Part shown: in pieces, positions 36,908 to 49,334 of the stretch
Layout of the letters: each line of letters begins with the position of its first letter
Position numbering within the stretch: the first letter of the stretch is position 1
Origin: Spisula solida
Taxonomy: Eukaryota > Mollusca > Bivalvia > Venerida > Mactridae
Direction of reading: 5' to 3'
Assembly (NCBI GenBank): GCA_947247005.1
Contig: OX365950.1
Span: forward strand, 13,962,720 to 14,026,719
DNA: 64,000 nucleotides
Made by a program: the position numbers and the translations under genes
Notes under the pieces: generated by a model
Database searches by the model: none
Seen by the model: only the letters and a program-made list of their open reading frames with translations
What the model was told of the DNA's origin: nothing

Positions 36908-37428
36908 TAGGACATAGGGCCTCTATCACAGCTAACCAGCGGACTAAAGCCGCCTGCTTCCCTCCAGGTCATCCTAATCTTCTGTACTTCGGCATTCAAT
37001 GTCCTTCGCCATGACATGACTGGTCGACCTCTCTTTCTATTTCCTTGTGGGTTCCAGTCAAGAGACCAGTGTGCTACGGAAGACTGATCCCTGCGAAGTG
37101 TATGACCAACCCACCTCTAGTTCCATCGTCGCCTTATCTCGTCAACAATGGGGCTCTGTTTCGTTCGTCGCCACAGTTATTGATTGGTGATTTTATCTTG
37201 CCACCTAATATGGAGTATCTGTCTGAAGCAGGTATTAATGAAGACTTGGAGTTTGTTGACTAGTCTCTTTGTATGTCTCCAAGTTTCCGATCCATACAAC
37301 AGTACTGTCTTAACACTTGATTCGAGCTTTGACTTGAGGTGGATGAACATACTGTTCCAAATTGGTCCCAGATTGGCAAATTCATGTCGAGCCTTGTTGA
37401 GTCTTGCCTGTATGCCCCCCTCTGTGCC
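36908..37428 (-). pseudogene. Non-LTR retrotransposon 3' reverse transcriptase relic
   Basis: On the minus strand one frame encodes KTVLLYGSETWRHTKR, VFINTCFRQILHIRWQDKI, VGHTLRRD and GNRKRGRPVMSWRRTL. These are in the order seen in the C-terminal part of LINE polyproteins. Two in-frame stops lie between those blocks and the catalytic reverse transcriptase motifs are absent, so it is dead. Confidence 0.8.
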
Positions 37429-37499
37429 TCCTGTCGTTCAGATATGTGAGCTTGTAGCATGTACAAAATACCAAAATATCTTCTAGATAACAGATTAAA

Positions 37500-38744
37500 G
37501 ACCTTCATTTTTTGACGAAAATGTATTTACTGATCTTGGAACTGAGACTGATCTCAAACATTCAGGATCAAAATGTACAATCCAAATTTTATTTATTTAG
37601 CATTTTATTTCGATAAATACCTGTTTGTTTGAATTGGAAATTTAATTCGACACTGTTACATCTGCGTAAAATAAATTTTCCTTTACTGATGTAGTTCTCC
37701 ATTTTAAATACAATAATTTTATGCTTGAGCCCCATCCTGAAAATCGCACGGAGCTCGGTCAAATGTCTTATATACGCGCTTATATCACAGAAGCACACAC
37801 TCCTTTCCTTAACAAAAAGCATTCAGCGTTAAGCAGACGTTATTTATTTGTTATTGTATTTATTTTTGTAAACTATTAGATGTATCATAGGCTCTCCTTT
37901 TATACATTGACATACTAACGTCATTATCGAGATGTTAGTAGAAAATCGAGAAGTTTTCATGCAGAAAAAAGTCGGCTAGTGGTTTCTCTTTCGGAGTTAG
38001 TTATAAACAAAACAAATTGTTTCAAATAGTGCCTTTTTCAAAACAAGCTGCGTCAATTCGACTGTGGAAATATGATATCATCTTCGTTTTGCTTTGTGAG
38101 GTTTTCCCAGGCTTGAACCATTTTTTGTACCAGTCGTGTCGGTTTGTATGTTTCAATGCCATTATTTAGATCCTACGATTACGATTTTCTGCTATGTGTT
38201 TCTATTTCAATTCTACAATATAGATATTCGACACTGTAAACCTAGGGTCTTGGGGATTCGGTTAATAAATGTCAGATATATTTTAATTTTCCACAGTGTT
38301 TAGCTATTAGGAAAACGTAGATATTCATCCTCGTCGTCCGTCAAAAATTCTTTAATTAAATGACTTCTCCCAGACACATTGATTGTATTTAATCACAATT
38401 TGGCGGGAGTTATCATTTGGTGGTCCTCTTTTTACCTTGATCATTGCGTAACAAGGTCATAGAAACTACACAGAAAAATTAACATATCCCTTCAGAAACC
38501 ACAAGACAGTTGATATTTTGAATTAATCATCGTCTAGAGTCTTTAACAACGAATGTTTATATTATTCATCGGCGGTCAATATATTTCTTTTTTGCAGCCT
38601 TAATGTAATATTCAATACTCCTTTTCACCCAGGTGAGCAATGTAATTTGCTTGGATCGTGTCAGTGTGTACAATGTACTATTTATGTCTACTTAACAGTA
38701 TATACCTCTTATGGCATTGACAATCTTCCTTTATCACATAACAT
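37500..38744. other. Gene-free stretch
   Basis: No exon or recognisable repeat seen. Confidence 0.4.
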
Positions 38745-38748
38745 GCGG

Positions 38749-38810
38749 TCCAGGAGTGCCGTAAAGCCGTTACGTAAATATCGTTCGGCACTCCCAGACC
38801 GTGCAATAAA
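38749..38810. repeat. Short hairpin
   Basis: GCGGTCCAGGAGTGCCG and CGGCACTCCCAGACCGTGC pair across a 24 bp loop. It lies about 200 bp left of hairpin element D. Confidence 0.65.
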
Positions 38811-39001
38811 TATTTAAATTAGCTTGACGTGACGTTAGCCAATCCATGCATTGATCCGTCACTGACGTCAGGATAATATCAACGTCGTCATGACGTCGCG
38901 CTCATTGTACCGCTAAATTTTGGCTGAAACATATGCAGCGCACATCATCCTTCTGAACAATATTGAGCGTTTTCTAAGGTTATGTGATAAATAAAATCTT
39001 G

Positions 39002-39132
39002 CATTCGTGCTCATTACATACGAGTTTTATTAAACTCGTCGACAAAAACAATATGACACTCGGCAAAGCCTCGTGTCATATCATTTTGTCCACTCGTTTA
39101 ATAAAACTCGTATGTAATGAGCACTCATGCAA
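39002..39132. mobile_element. Hairpin element D
   Basis: Arms of about 64 bp (GTGCTCATTACATACGAGTT and its complement) meet at a tip CTCGGCAAAGCCTCG. Nearby upstream (38820-38910) are TTGACGTGACGTTAGCCAAT and CACTGACGTCAGG words. Confidence 0.75.
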
Positions 39133-39139
39133 GATCCTC

Positions 39140-40937
39140 TATTTAGGCAATGTATAGTTGCATTGCTTTCAATTCCTTGGCTGTAACGTCCGACACCTCA
39201 CAGGCCATCCAAACTTCATACTCCTATGATATGTTCGTTATCACCTATGCAACTGCCACAATTAGTGCATATATAAACGTAACATGTACCAAAACAGTTT
39301 GTACTTTCAGCCACATTAAAGTGTTCTCTAGAAGAATGACCAACGAGGTTCATTATATACATAAATACGAAGTAAAGACAATTGTGTGAATGATTTATGG
39401 TTGCGTATATCATTAAAAGATAACATTGATAAACGTAAATCAATTTTAAGGAACAACAATTCCTGAAAAAGGAAACACGAGAATGTAAAACCTGTTTGAT
39501 TGGTCTATTGCACTTTAAGTCTAGAATATAGGTATGTGGATGATGTAAATGACTCTAAAAAGATCATATTAAGACAGACAATGAAGGCACCACTCAACTT
39601 AAGCAGCCGAGCACAGAAAACATTAAAACCATACAAGGCACAATGCCCAACTGAACCAAACGAGCACGGAAAACATAAAACATAAACAAGGACCAACTAA
39701 ACAAGTAAACGATCATGCAAAGTTTATCCTGTAGTAACATGAATGCCATTACTTGCATTGTCCATTATTATTGTTTCGATGTGTATGATCTTTTGATTCA
39801 GGTGGACTATCTGCACGCGTGTCCATTATAGTCTCGGTACTAGGTACGCTGAACTAATCAGACTAATTTCAGATATCCACCCATGGTCTAACATATAACC
39901 AAAGCATAGCGGTATAACAATTAGTTTGATGTTTGGAGTCCAAAATTATTAACGCTGTATGCTATATAAAGCATTTGTAATTTGTGAAATATTATTGCTG
40001 CTATTTTTACAACTGTTCAGTTAGGACTAGCTGAATTCGTTAGAGACCTGAAATTACGTTGCGGTTTAGTTTTTATTTTAGTGTTCATTTTTGTATCGGG
40101 CATTGTGACTTATGTTTATAGTATTTGTGGTTTCTGTTTATGTGTTCTTTTTGTGCTTTTCGATCTCGGCTTTTGTTTTGGGTGCTGCATTGACTGGTCG
40201 ATTTGTCATTACACTTTTGACATTTCATGGTTTACACGTAGTCATGCCGCTGTTGGAAAGCGTAAACTTATATTATTATATACAACGCGATGAGACAAGT
40301 AACATCATAAACACTTTCTACACTGCAATTAATAGTATACCCAATCGTAGTAACACTCACGTGGATTATGCAATAGCAATTACATTAACGTATATTAAAT
40401 CAGTAAGCACAATTAGTAATTGCATCACGGTAAAATAAAGCCATTATGCGAGGTTATTTGTTTGATACGAGTATGTACCATGGTATATTTACGTCAAATG
40501 TAGAATCGACATATTTACTATTACTCCCAGTGGAACGGTTGTACCGTTCAATCCCATAATTTTGATGTTAAACTTCGAAACCTGAGAGAATTTGATAGTA
40601 GAGAACGCAATTTGTTAATTAAAAATTCTGAAGGATAGTTATCGATCTGTATTATAAACGGGTCGCATGTAGGTGATCTTGATCAGGTCAACAGTTCATG
40701 ACAATTGTTTTCAGTGTGCAAATATATCCTCTGCCAGCTACAACCAAAATCCTGCTTAATTGTAATGATGGTATATAGTGTCGACAATACAATAGTGTTA
40801 AGAGCAGGGGAAGAAAAGCAGCAACATAAATATTAATAAGCTTGGCAATGTCTTGAAAGCCAGTAAACATTGTATGTTTGTGTGCTACATTAGCATCGGT
40901 TGAAGTATGTTTGGACTAGTGAATAACATAAATATAC
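39140..40937. other. Gene-free stretch
   Basis: Several short open frames on both strands show no domain and no convincing splice context. Nothing called. Confidence 0.4.
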
Positions 40938-41530
40938 CAGGCGTTATCCAGGAAAACCGGGCTTAGTGACAAAATTATGAAAATCTTAATAGTATAGTGT
41001 AAGAAAGACGAGACTCTTTTGAACAGATTCGGAAAGTTTGAGCATAATATAACATCAAATTACAAAGTTCCAGACTTTTAAAACCAACCACTCTCACCTA
41101 CTTGGTCAGTGACGTCGCAAACGTGATTCAAGCGTGGTGTGACGTTACGTTAACAAGAAGTTCATAAATCCAGTACTTTATGAGTTCTTGACGCAAGCTT
41201 TTCGAAATTGCATCACATTTTAGAATTATATTCCTTTTTTAATAGAAGTTATTAACGAAATCGTGAATTTTAGCTTTACGAGAAAATGTAGCTACTGGTT
41301 TTAACCACTAACCCCTCATTTTATCAATTTTCTCTTTAGAAATTTGTTATCATAGCAACAACAGAAGATATTTCAACATGATTCATGAGAAAAAAATCTA
41401 AGACAAAGTTCTATATTATCCAAGAGCTTAGAATTAAATTAATTTTTTTTCTCATTAAGGGGGATTTTCTTAACCTTATTACATAAATACCAAAACAAAG
41501 CCACTAAGCCCGGTTTCCTGGAGAACGGCT
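40938..41530. mobile_element. ~600 bp MITE, copy 2
   Basis: Ends TCCAGGAAAACCGGGCTTAG and CTAAGCCCGGTTTCCTGGA are inverted repeats. The interior shares GTGACGTCGCAAACGT and a TTTTAGAATTATATTCC-like block with copy 1 at 10938-11530. Confidence 0.7.
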
Positions 41531-43440
41531 CATATAATTACGTTCAGACAGACGCAATAAGAAATTAACAGCAACTAACTTTTAACAATTCATTAAATGA
41601 ATGACATATAGTATTATTAATAATATTAACAAATGCACTGCATCCAGCGGGGATTTCCCATCAGGTTTTTGGATAATCTTGCAGCAAAAATGACTAAGGA
41701 ATTCGTTTGCTCCACAGAGACTATAGATCTAGCCTCTCGCTGCCATGCAGCGCCACATAGCAGACCAGGCGAAAAATACTAAGAAAAGAGTGTTTTCTGA
41801 TCTAGAAGACGGGTTGCACAGACATGCCCTGTAAATATTTATTATAAGTTTTCCCTCGTCTTTTATTTGCTATTTATATTTTTATTCAACATGTTCACAA
41901 GTTGGCGCGCTACGCCATGCGACGACGTCGCGTTAACGTGCGATGACATCATTTCAGACTTCGCCATATTGTTTTTTAATTTGGATTTTTTTGTTGTTTT
42001 TTTTTTGGTTATTTTTCAATAACTTTCATGATTTCAATCAGGGTTATAAGCCGAAACGTTTTTAAATGAGTGGAACTGTATTTATATATCATATTTGAAA
42101 AAAATAAATTAAACAAGATTGGTTCTCAAATCTTGAGCAACAACTTGCCTCTACCGGATGTGGGACGTGAAATTCAGTCTACCGAATCATTATTCTGCAC
42201 CCGGTCTGTCAAAAAATAGGTCATAGCCAATGCATAACTACAACAACAACAACAACAATCACGTGTTTTCGTATGTAATCGTTAATGGGGATTTTCCCGG
42301 GCGCTGCGCGGCCGGGGATAAATCCCCTATTAATCGGTAGCAAAACAAGACACAGTTCAAACACTTATTTCTTAATAAATGTCAAAATCTTATCTAATAA
42401 TGTTCCTTCTAAATGAATACAAATGTCACAGAATGTTTATCAATGAGCACAGAGAAATCCACAGAATATTTAATTGAATCCTCTCTCACTGTAAATTATA
42501 TATCCAAAGTAACACAACTGACCATTTTAAAGTGTAATATTGAAATCCTTTCCTTGTGCAAATTGTTCATATATTTACATATATAGTATCTAAGTAAACT
42601 CCAGAAAGTTCCACAAATTACTACTAAGAACATTTTAGAATATGCAAGAATATTTAAGTAAACATACTGTCTATCAAGATTTGGAACCTTCCAGACCCTT
42701 TCATCTCATTCCAAAAGTAAAAACAATTATAAAAAAACATGTAAACGAGTTCAGGGTCATTTAAGTACCTTTATACCAAAACATATTATAGACATACATA
42801 ACAATATATTGAATTGAAAAATGGGCATTTATTATGACGTCAACATATATAATAATATAAAACAATATATAATATATAGCATTTGTTGAAATCTGGGTCT
42901 AATAAAAACCACCACAAAAGCCTGATAGTGTACCTATAAAACAATACGCCCAAATGATATCATTATATATCATTAGATATCAATCGGAAACTATACAAAA
43001 GCAAAATAAAACATGTTTGTTGTTTGAGAGTAACACCCTGAAAGCAAGCACGAATACGAAATCAAAACTCGGCCTCTCATTGATCTCTAAAGGATGCGTC
43101 GGATCCCTCCGCGATATCTCTAGGGATCTAAGTAATCTCTGCATGTCTCCCAGTGATTTCTCATTGTCACACAACCAACTCTTCCCATACTCTCAGTGAC
43201 ATAAATAAACACAACGATCACTGCAAATTACGTCATAACATCGTGCAACATAATATGCACTTTAGAATCCGTTTCTCTAATAGTTTGTGTGGGTTATCAT
43301 GGCCTTTCATCAACAAGATAAAAGTACATCGGACAAGTAAGGCAGCCTTCAACTTAAACTGCCGATTTTGTTGATGATCTCTAAATAGCGTTTTTGCACA
43401 GAATTGCATACAAAGCAAAAGCAAAACACCATTTACATGT
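41531..43440. other. Gene-free stretch
   Basis: Contains a CAA microsatellite (42239-42258) and a GC-rich hairpin (42284-42335). A self-complementary GATCCCT/AGGGATC word lies near 43100-43130. No exon seen. Confidence 0.45.
42284..42335. repeat. GC-rich hairpin
   Basis: AATGGGGATTTTCCCGGGCG pairs with a CCGGGGATAAATCCCCTATT segment around a CTGCGC tip. It includes a GGGGATTTTCCC word. Confidence 0.6.
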
Positions 43441-43451
43441 GGAAAACAATA

Positions 43452-43457
43452 TTTATT
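43452..43457 (-). terminator. Candidate poly(A) signal of the receptor gene
   Basis: AATAAA on the minus strand, about 240 bp after the receptor stop codon. Confidence 0.4.
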
Positions 43458-43695
43458 TGTGGTGTGTGTGATATTTTCCTTAATGTCACTTAGTTTGTAT
43501 ATAAATATACATCGTTATAAAAAATATGTAAAGCAAACAGGATATTTACCTTTGTGGAAAAACTAATTTGCAGTAAACAAAGTACATGACGTCTACGATA
43601 TTGACCAGTACCAGTACCAATGATAGATCCATTGCTCTACAATTGCATCTTTTCATCTGACTGTATAAGGGCTCTTGTATTTTGAAATGGCATAG

Positions 43696-45760
43696 CTAAC
43701 TTCGTGTACTATCGTTTGCAGATACATTCTTTAAATGGGATTCCTGCAAATGGGGTTCATGATGGGATTGGTGCCGAGTATGACGAATTATCCAGAACAC
43801 AGCTAAGTTTAGACATCCACCTATGTTACAGAATATAACTACAGCATATCGTAAACTCATCGGAATGTTAAAAGTCCACAATGACCACGCGCTGTACACG
43901 CCTAACGGTGTCCATTGGAAGAAGAAAGCCGTTACAAATAGGGACATGGATCGGGCTGTTCTGCTTGACGCATGCGCGGAATGGGTATGAGAACCTATTG
44001 CACGTTTGATGAGAATTGCTTGTTGATGTATGCGTTTCCATGTCAATGCGTATAACACTATATTCACTGCCAAGAGGAATAATGACGGCACGGTACTAAA
44101 CCAAAGCACAACGCTGCGTTTAGCACCGCAACTGAAAGAAAATAAGACAATAGATATATTAATTTAAAAATCTACGTCCTTAGGAATTGAAATATGATAT
44201 ATAATTTATATATTGATAAATCTACATGTTAAGGAACAATGACATGCCGACGTAATTGGTTTAGTCATATTGGTGAAATATCGGTGTGGGCTCTAGACTA
44301 ATTGAACAAACTATATCTCCTATACTTCTTTTACAAAACCACACAATCATATACTGAGCAAAACTGCTAACCAAACACTTTTTAAACTTGAATATGTCCG
44401 TAATCTGTAAACTTACAAACTTCAAATTTGCATATTGTTAGCATTATAGATTATGTACAGAATACAGCTAACCCCGTGACAGTACATTCACAAATCACTC
44501 CATAGCGGAAAAGCTTTAAACCACACTGGTGTACTAGATTGTTCCGGAATCGCGGTTTTCACGATTATTGTGTATATTTACCATAGAATAGGGATAAGGT
44601 TTACAACTTTTTGGTTACGTTGGTCATTGTCTGTGCCTTGTTGTTTTAATGTGTCCTTTCGCGTCCCTCTGTCCATAGTTACGTTTCTTCGTTTAAGTTA
44701 TTAAAATATGGGATTGGGTTTAAGCTCCAATTCCGTTTATGGTGGATTTGTTCAATCTTAAAGAATCAACAATATATTATACTTTCTCAGTATTCGTCAT
44801 TTTCTAAGGGACCAATTCTATTGAGCTAGGGCTTTCGTATTCATTTTTGTCCCCTATCTGATTCGTTCGCGCTATTCGTACCCTATCCGGTTAGTTCATA
44901 AGTCAATATGCAGCTGTAGAGTTATATATACTGTTTTATTGTTTCTAGCTGTTTTTATTTCGTTGTATACGTTCATCCTCTATCGAATTATTTATATTTT
45001 TTGTTTAATAACATTAATATACTATTTGTACGGTTGCAGGGATTAACCATTGACTGTTATCCTGAACTTTTAGCGGGAAATACATATTTGCAAATGCTAC
45101 GCCTACATAAAAGATATCTTTCTATTGAGATCACGAGCAAATATTTAGACCCAAAAAATGTTCAGATGGGCATATTATAACTTAAGGTACTTACTAGTAT
45201 CCAGAAGGAGCATACTGTTGTGTGGAGGCAGCGATCAGTGATTCTATAAATGGAACACCCAATGTCCAGAGTAAAAGTCTCCAGTCGTAGCGTCCGAAGT
45301 TCATATTGATGTTGAAATACATAAGCATAAAGGCATTGAATGCAATTATATTAACCATCAGCATTTGCGCTGTTATAAATATTACAATAAAAAACGCATA
45401 AAACGTACAGACCTCCTTAGGTCGAACATGGTCCCTGGTTATTATCATATGAAAATGATCAAGCGAATGAAATATATTGAAAAGCGCATCACATAATGCT
45501 AAGTACACAACAAAACGATCACTTTTTGACCACGTGGTATAGAAGTTTCTGGCTTTATGGTGTTTGAATGAATAAATAATTGAAAGACACGCACACACAA
45601 AGCTGGTGAAGATACACACCAAGGCGACACAATGAATATAGTAAAAGTGTCCATCATCCAAACCAATCACCGGAAGGTCATATCCATCTGCCTCTGACAA
45701 TGTCTGACCTTCTGACATTAATGTGTTATTGGTTTTCCCGTTGGTTCCTTCGGTCATCAT
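43696..45760 (-). CDS. Orphan seven-transmembrane receptor, rhodopsin-like (two exons)
   Basis: Exon 1 (45760-45195) and exon 2 (44131-43696) join across a gtaagt donor and tttctttcag acceptor, splitting a Tyr codon, to give 333 residues. There is a short extracellular N-terminus with NNT at 11-13. Seven hydrophobic spans lie at about 43-65, 82-106, 119-148, 160-180, 197-220, 251-275 and 281-304. Conserved features include a LALCDALFN segment in TM2 with the Asp, Cys118 before TM3 and Cys190 in loop 2 (the usual disulfide pair), QWTP in TM6 and NLAVFW in TM7. The DRY box after TM3 is replaced by a FNINMNFGRYDW stretch. Ligand and subfamily are unknown; it looks like a divergent class A receptor. 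The C-tail is short and His-rich. A tattgcag acceptor-like site just upstream of the ATG suggests a 5' noncoding exon. Confidence 0.85.
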
Positions 45761-47010
45761 ATTGGCCTACTGCAATACACAATACCTGGCGTATAAAAAT
45801 CTAAGTTGCTATTAATTAAAACATCAAAAATTGGTATGGTCATAATGTCACTTTGCCAACGGCCTATGAAAGTCTTCAACTGCCTAATTGCATGGGGCGA
45901 TATAAAGTATGAGCTGGCGAGCATTTGTACAGTAAGTGGCTGCGCTTTTATATTCAATGTAAATCAAAACGACAATACTGATTCGTCATCATCTCACGTA
46001 TCATTCAACGTAAACCTCTGACCAGGGCTGGTATTCACAAAGCATCTTAGTTGAAAACTTAAATATTTTGACTTAAGTTAAAAAATAGTATTGCATATAT
46101 CGTGCACAAATTGAAGATTAACCCATGTTTTCTTAGTGATTAAAGTAGCTCTTTACATAATGATTTAAACCTATGCAATAAATCAATAATCTTGATTGTC
46201 ATGTTAGGCTGACATACTTTAGAAATTTTCGTGTTTTTAAGAAAAATCTAAGTTTTCTACTAAGATGCTTTGTGAATACCAGCCCAGATCACGAAATGCA
46301 GTGTGCAACGTGCTAGCTCTGCATTAAGTGGCTCTGGTCAAAATGACGGATAATGAGAAAAGAAATGAAGTCGATATAGCGGTATACTAAAAGGCGTATT
46401 TTTCATTAAAGACTACGTACATTGTATTCCTGTCAATGGGCATATCATTTTGACCGCATGCGATACGAATAACATGTTTTTACTTAAACCATTACTTAAA
46501 ATTACGCAAATGTAATGATACAATAACTATGTAAGTAAATAATGTACGTACGTTTCTCAATCCAAAGTATAATTATTGCAATTCAAGCCAGCTGTTCCGT
46601 CCGGAATATAACTGTTTTACAGTGCGTCTTGTAGTTTTCAAATGGCTCTTGTAACGTGTGTTCTATGATACGGCTATATATAAATGCATAGTTGACTACA
46701 ACTAAAACCACTCATTTAAATATCAAAACGTAACATCACTCAAGGGAAATAAACAAAATTAATAATGCAATAAAACATATTAAATCATTTGGGTATAATA
46801 TTGACAGTGCGTTAAAGTTAGAATAACACCATTAGTGAGTCACTATGAAATCAACATACTCCCAGTGCGATTAGAGGCTAAGTTACACCGTTTAATTACA
46901 ATCGTTTGATGTTAAAAACTCATTTGTTGAATACACTAACCCTATGGAATACGGCAACATGACTTGTGACAGACCATTCACCTTTATGAACTGCGTGTAT
47001 CTATAGTGTC
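45761..47010. other. Upstream of the receptor
   Basis: Holds a MITE (46025-46285). Otherwise AT-rich with no exon seen. Confidence 0.4.
46025..46285. mobile_element. MITE with GGGCTGGTATTCAC ends, copy 2
   Basis: GGGCTGGTATTCACAAAGCA and TGCTTTGTGAATACCAGCCC are exact inverted repeats at the two ends (261 bp). The interior is related to copy 1 at 35038. About 260 bp upstream of the receptor start codon. Confidence 0.8.
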
Positions 47011-47189
47011 GTTGCAGTTTATGTGTACGCAAAAAATCACAACCATTGTCTAAACAGGTAGAGCGAAGTTTAGTTTGTTAGTTTAGCATTGTAATTGTTG
47101 GTACAGTATAAGCCTTTATAATTGGTTTTACACCGTTATAGTGGACTCAACCGCTGCGTCACTGGATTTTTATCCTGACTGGACTATAC
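47011..47189. repeat. Interspersed repeat shared with the convertase 3' flank
   Basis: Nearly identical to 16409-16589, from GTTGCAGTTTATGTGTACGC to CCTGACTGGACTATA. Confidence 0.8.
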
Positions 47190-47227
47190 CTTGTTCGTTC
47201 CTAATTCCTGTATGTCAACAACAACTG

Positions 47228-47330
47228 TTTTTAATACACGCAAAATTATATAACATAGCTACCACAACACCTGATGAAAGAACAGACGCAAAATTATATA
47301 ACACAATTATCACAACACGTGATTAAAGAA
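47228..47330. repeat. Short tandem duplication, about 47 bp unit
   Basis: CGCAAAATTATATAACA followed by a CACAACACNTGATNAAAGAAC-type tail occurs twice in succession. Confidence 0.6.
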
Positions 47331-47439
47331 CAGAGGACATAATGCCCTGCCAAATTAATAAAATCAACAAGTATACTTTGTCCGATAATAGTGCCATCTG
47401 AATGTATATATTTACGTAAATATTATTTATGGATTTCTA

Positions 47440-47555
47440 GTTCCCTTGAATATGTTTATATCTTATTTATGTGTTTCTATTATATCTTATTTATGTGTTT
47501 CTAGTATCTTATTTATGTGTGTCTAGTAACTTATGTATGTGTTTCTAGTTCCATT
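47440..47555. repeat. Minisatellite, about 24 bp unit
   Basis: TATCTTATTTATGTGTTTCT-like units repeat about four to five times with variants. Confidence 0.7.
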
Positions 47556-47579
47556 GAATGTATTTATACCTAACTTACA

Positions 47580-49330
47580 AAAGGACGAATGCCACACATT
47601 TGTTCAACGGAGAGATTTTTTCACTGTGTCTATGCTTCAATGTAAGACCACTCTAGCTATCAGTTAAACACATTAGCCCAAGCGAATGTTTAAGTAATTG
47701 GTACTCAATGTAATGAAGACCACCTTATTCCAAAATTGCTGAAATTTGTCTCAAAGTTCAAGCCAAGAAACAGTTATCAAAAAAGGTTGAACATTACGTA
47801 ATAAACATTTTTTTTCTTTGTTACCGGTTGGTTCCATAGACACTGAAAAAAGTAAATTTCAAGGTATCTGGCAATAAAAAAACAGTGTCCTCGATAACAA
47901 TAAAATACTTACCGTCTAAATGTACTGTGTCAATAAAGTATAACTACAAATATCTGCCTGTGTTTATACACAGCTAGTGTGTCTGTGACGGGTTCATGAT
48001 TAGGTGTTTGTGGGGTGCGTAAATATTGAAATGTCCCTCTTCTGGCTAGGAAAATTTAGCTAGCAAAGCGAGCTAGAAAGAAATGAATTGTTTATTTGAA
48101 AAACATGTATGAGAAGTCATTTTGCGAGCAAAGCGAGCACGAAGAAACGCATTTTTAAAGCTTTTCAGTTAGAACAAATAACAAATTGCGAAACTGTTTT
48201 GTAATCCGATTGTCTTGACTGTTGCTCGATCACCTACTGTTTGTGTAAAATTGGTCACAACACGGCTGTCAAAAAAATGTCAAAGTCCACGAATATCTTG
48301 TGCAGATGTTTCAACGTGCTCGATACGTTTATGTATGTAGTAAGGTTACTGTCATGCTAGATTATCGTCTGCAAGTTGTGTTTTCAGTGATATGTAATCA
48401 TTTAAACTCACAAAGAGATCAAATGCAGCAACTTCTCATCGTCAGAAAACGGGCAAACGGACACATAAAAAATTTCAGGGACCAGTACGACTGAAGATAA
48501 AGAAACCATGTATCTAGTTTGTATAGTTGATGGATCGTTCACTATTTAAAATGCGTAATACTAAATATCACTTGGTATGTTTTTGCCTTGAGTTTAATGA
48601 CCTTCCATCCAGGATGTCTAGACAAGTGTCTAGGTCACTGCAACAGCAGATGTCTGTTAGTTTTAGAAACGTTCGTAATCAATTCCCTTTTTGTCGCAAA
48701 ACATACAAACTGTGGCCAGACAAAGTTACAAACATAATGTTGTGAAACAACAAGATTACACAAAAACTTAAGTGTGAAAAGCGTTTTAACAGAGGACAGT
48801 TTTCAAGGTGACATATAGATAACTATTTTTCGCATTTATTTAGTATTAAGGACGAATTCCACAGTTGTTTGTGTGCATATGTCTACGCATATTTTATACG
48901 AAATGTTTAAAGTATGTTTTTGTTTTGCTCAGTATAACAAAATTATTAACATTAGACCAACAAATATTTGTTTGGGCTCACAAGGCTAAGATTCGACGCA
49001 GCGTTTTATAAATGACATCTATCACGTAACGCTTATATTTCGTATTTTTAGAATTACCAAGTTAAGAACGGAAAGTGACCTATAAAGGCAGGTAATAGAT
49101 TTTCGAATGTACTCTTTCAGTAGCATGGGTAGGTGTATTTTTCTTTTCTTTTTAAGCACAAATTAACCATACACTAGATGTGTACAAAAAAGTAAAACAT
49201 TCTCTCCGTCTGTTTTTTTATTCGGGATAAAAACTAATTTAAAAAGTACGTTTTTAGGCGTATATGTCTGTTTTTCATGGACCCATTGGAATTATTATTG
49301 CTAGATACCATTGGATTCAATATGTTTACA
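47580..49330. other. Gene-free stretch
   Basis: No exon recognised. A GAGCAAAGCGAGC-type word occurs twice (48063-48080 and 48125-48142). Confidence 0.4.
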
Positions 49331-49334
49331 AAAA

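Noticed and set aside
37045..37263. 72-codon plus-strand frame
   Set aside because: Opposite-strand shadow of the reverse transcriptase relic.
40081..40438. Two overlapping plus-strand frames of 70 and 108 codons with hydrophobic starts
   Set aside because: Low-complexity T-rich DNA gives apparent membrane segments; no domain, splice context or family match.
48300..48745. Two neighbouring plus-strand frames of 64 and 72 codons
   Set aside because: No recognisable domain and no credible junction between them.
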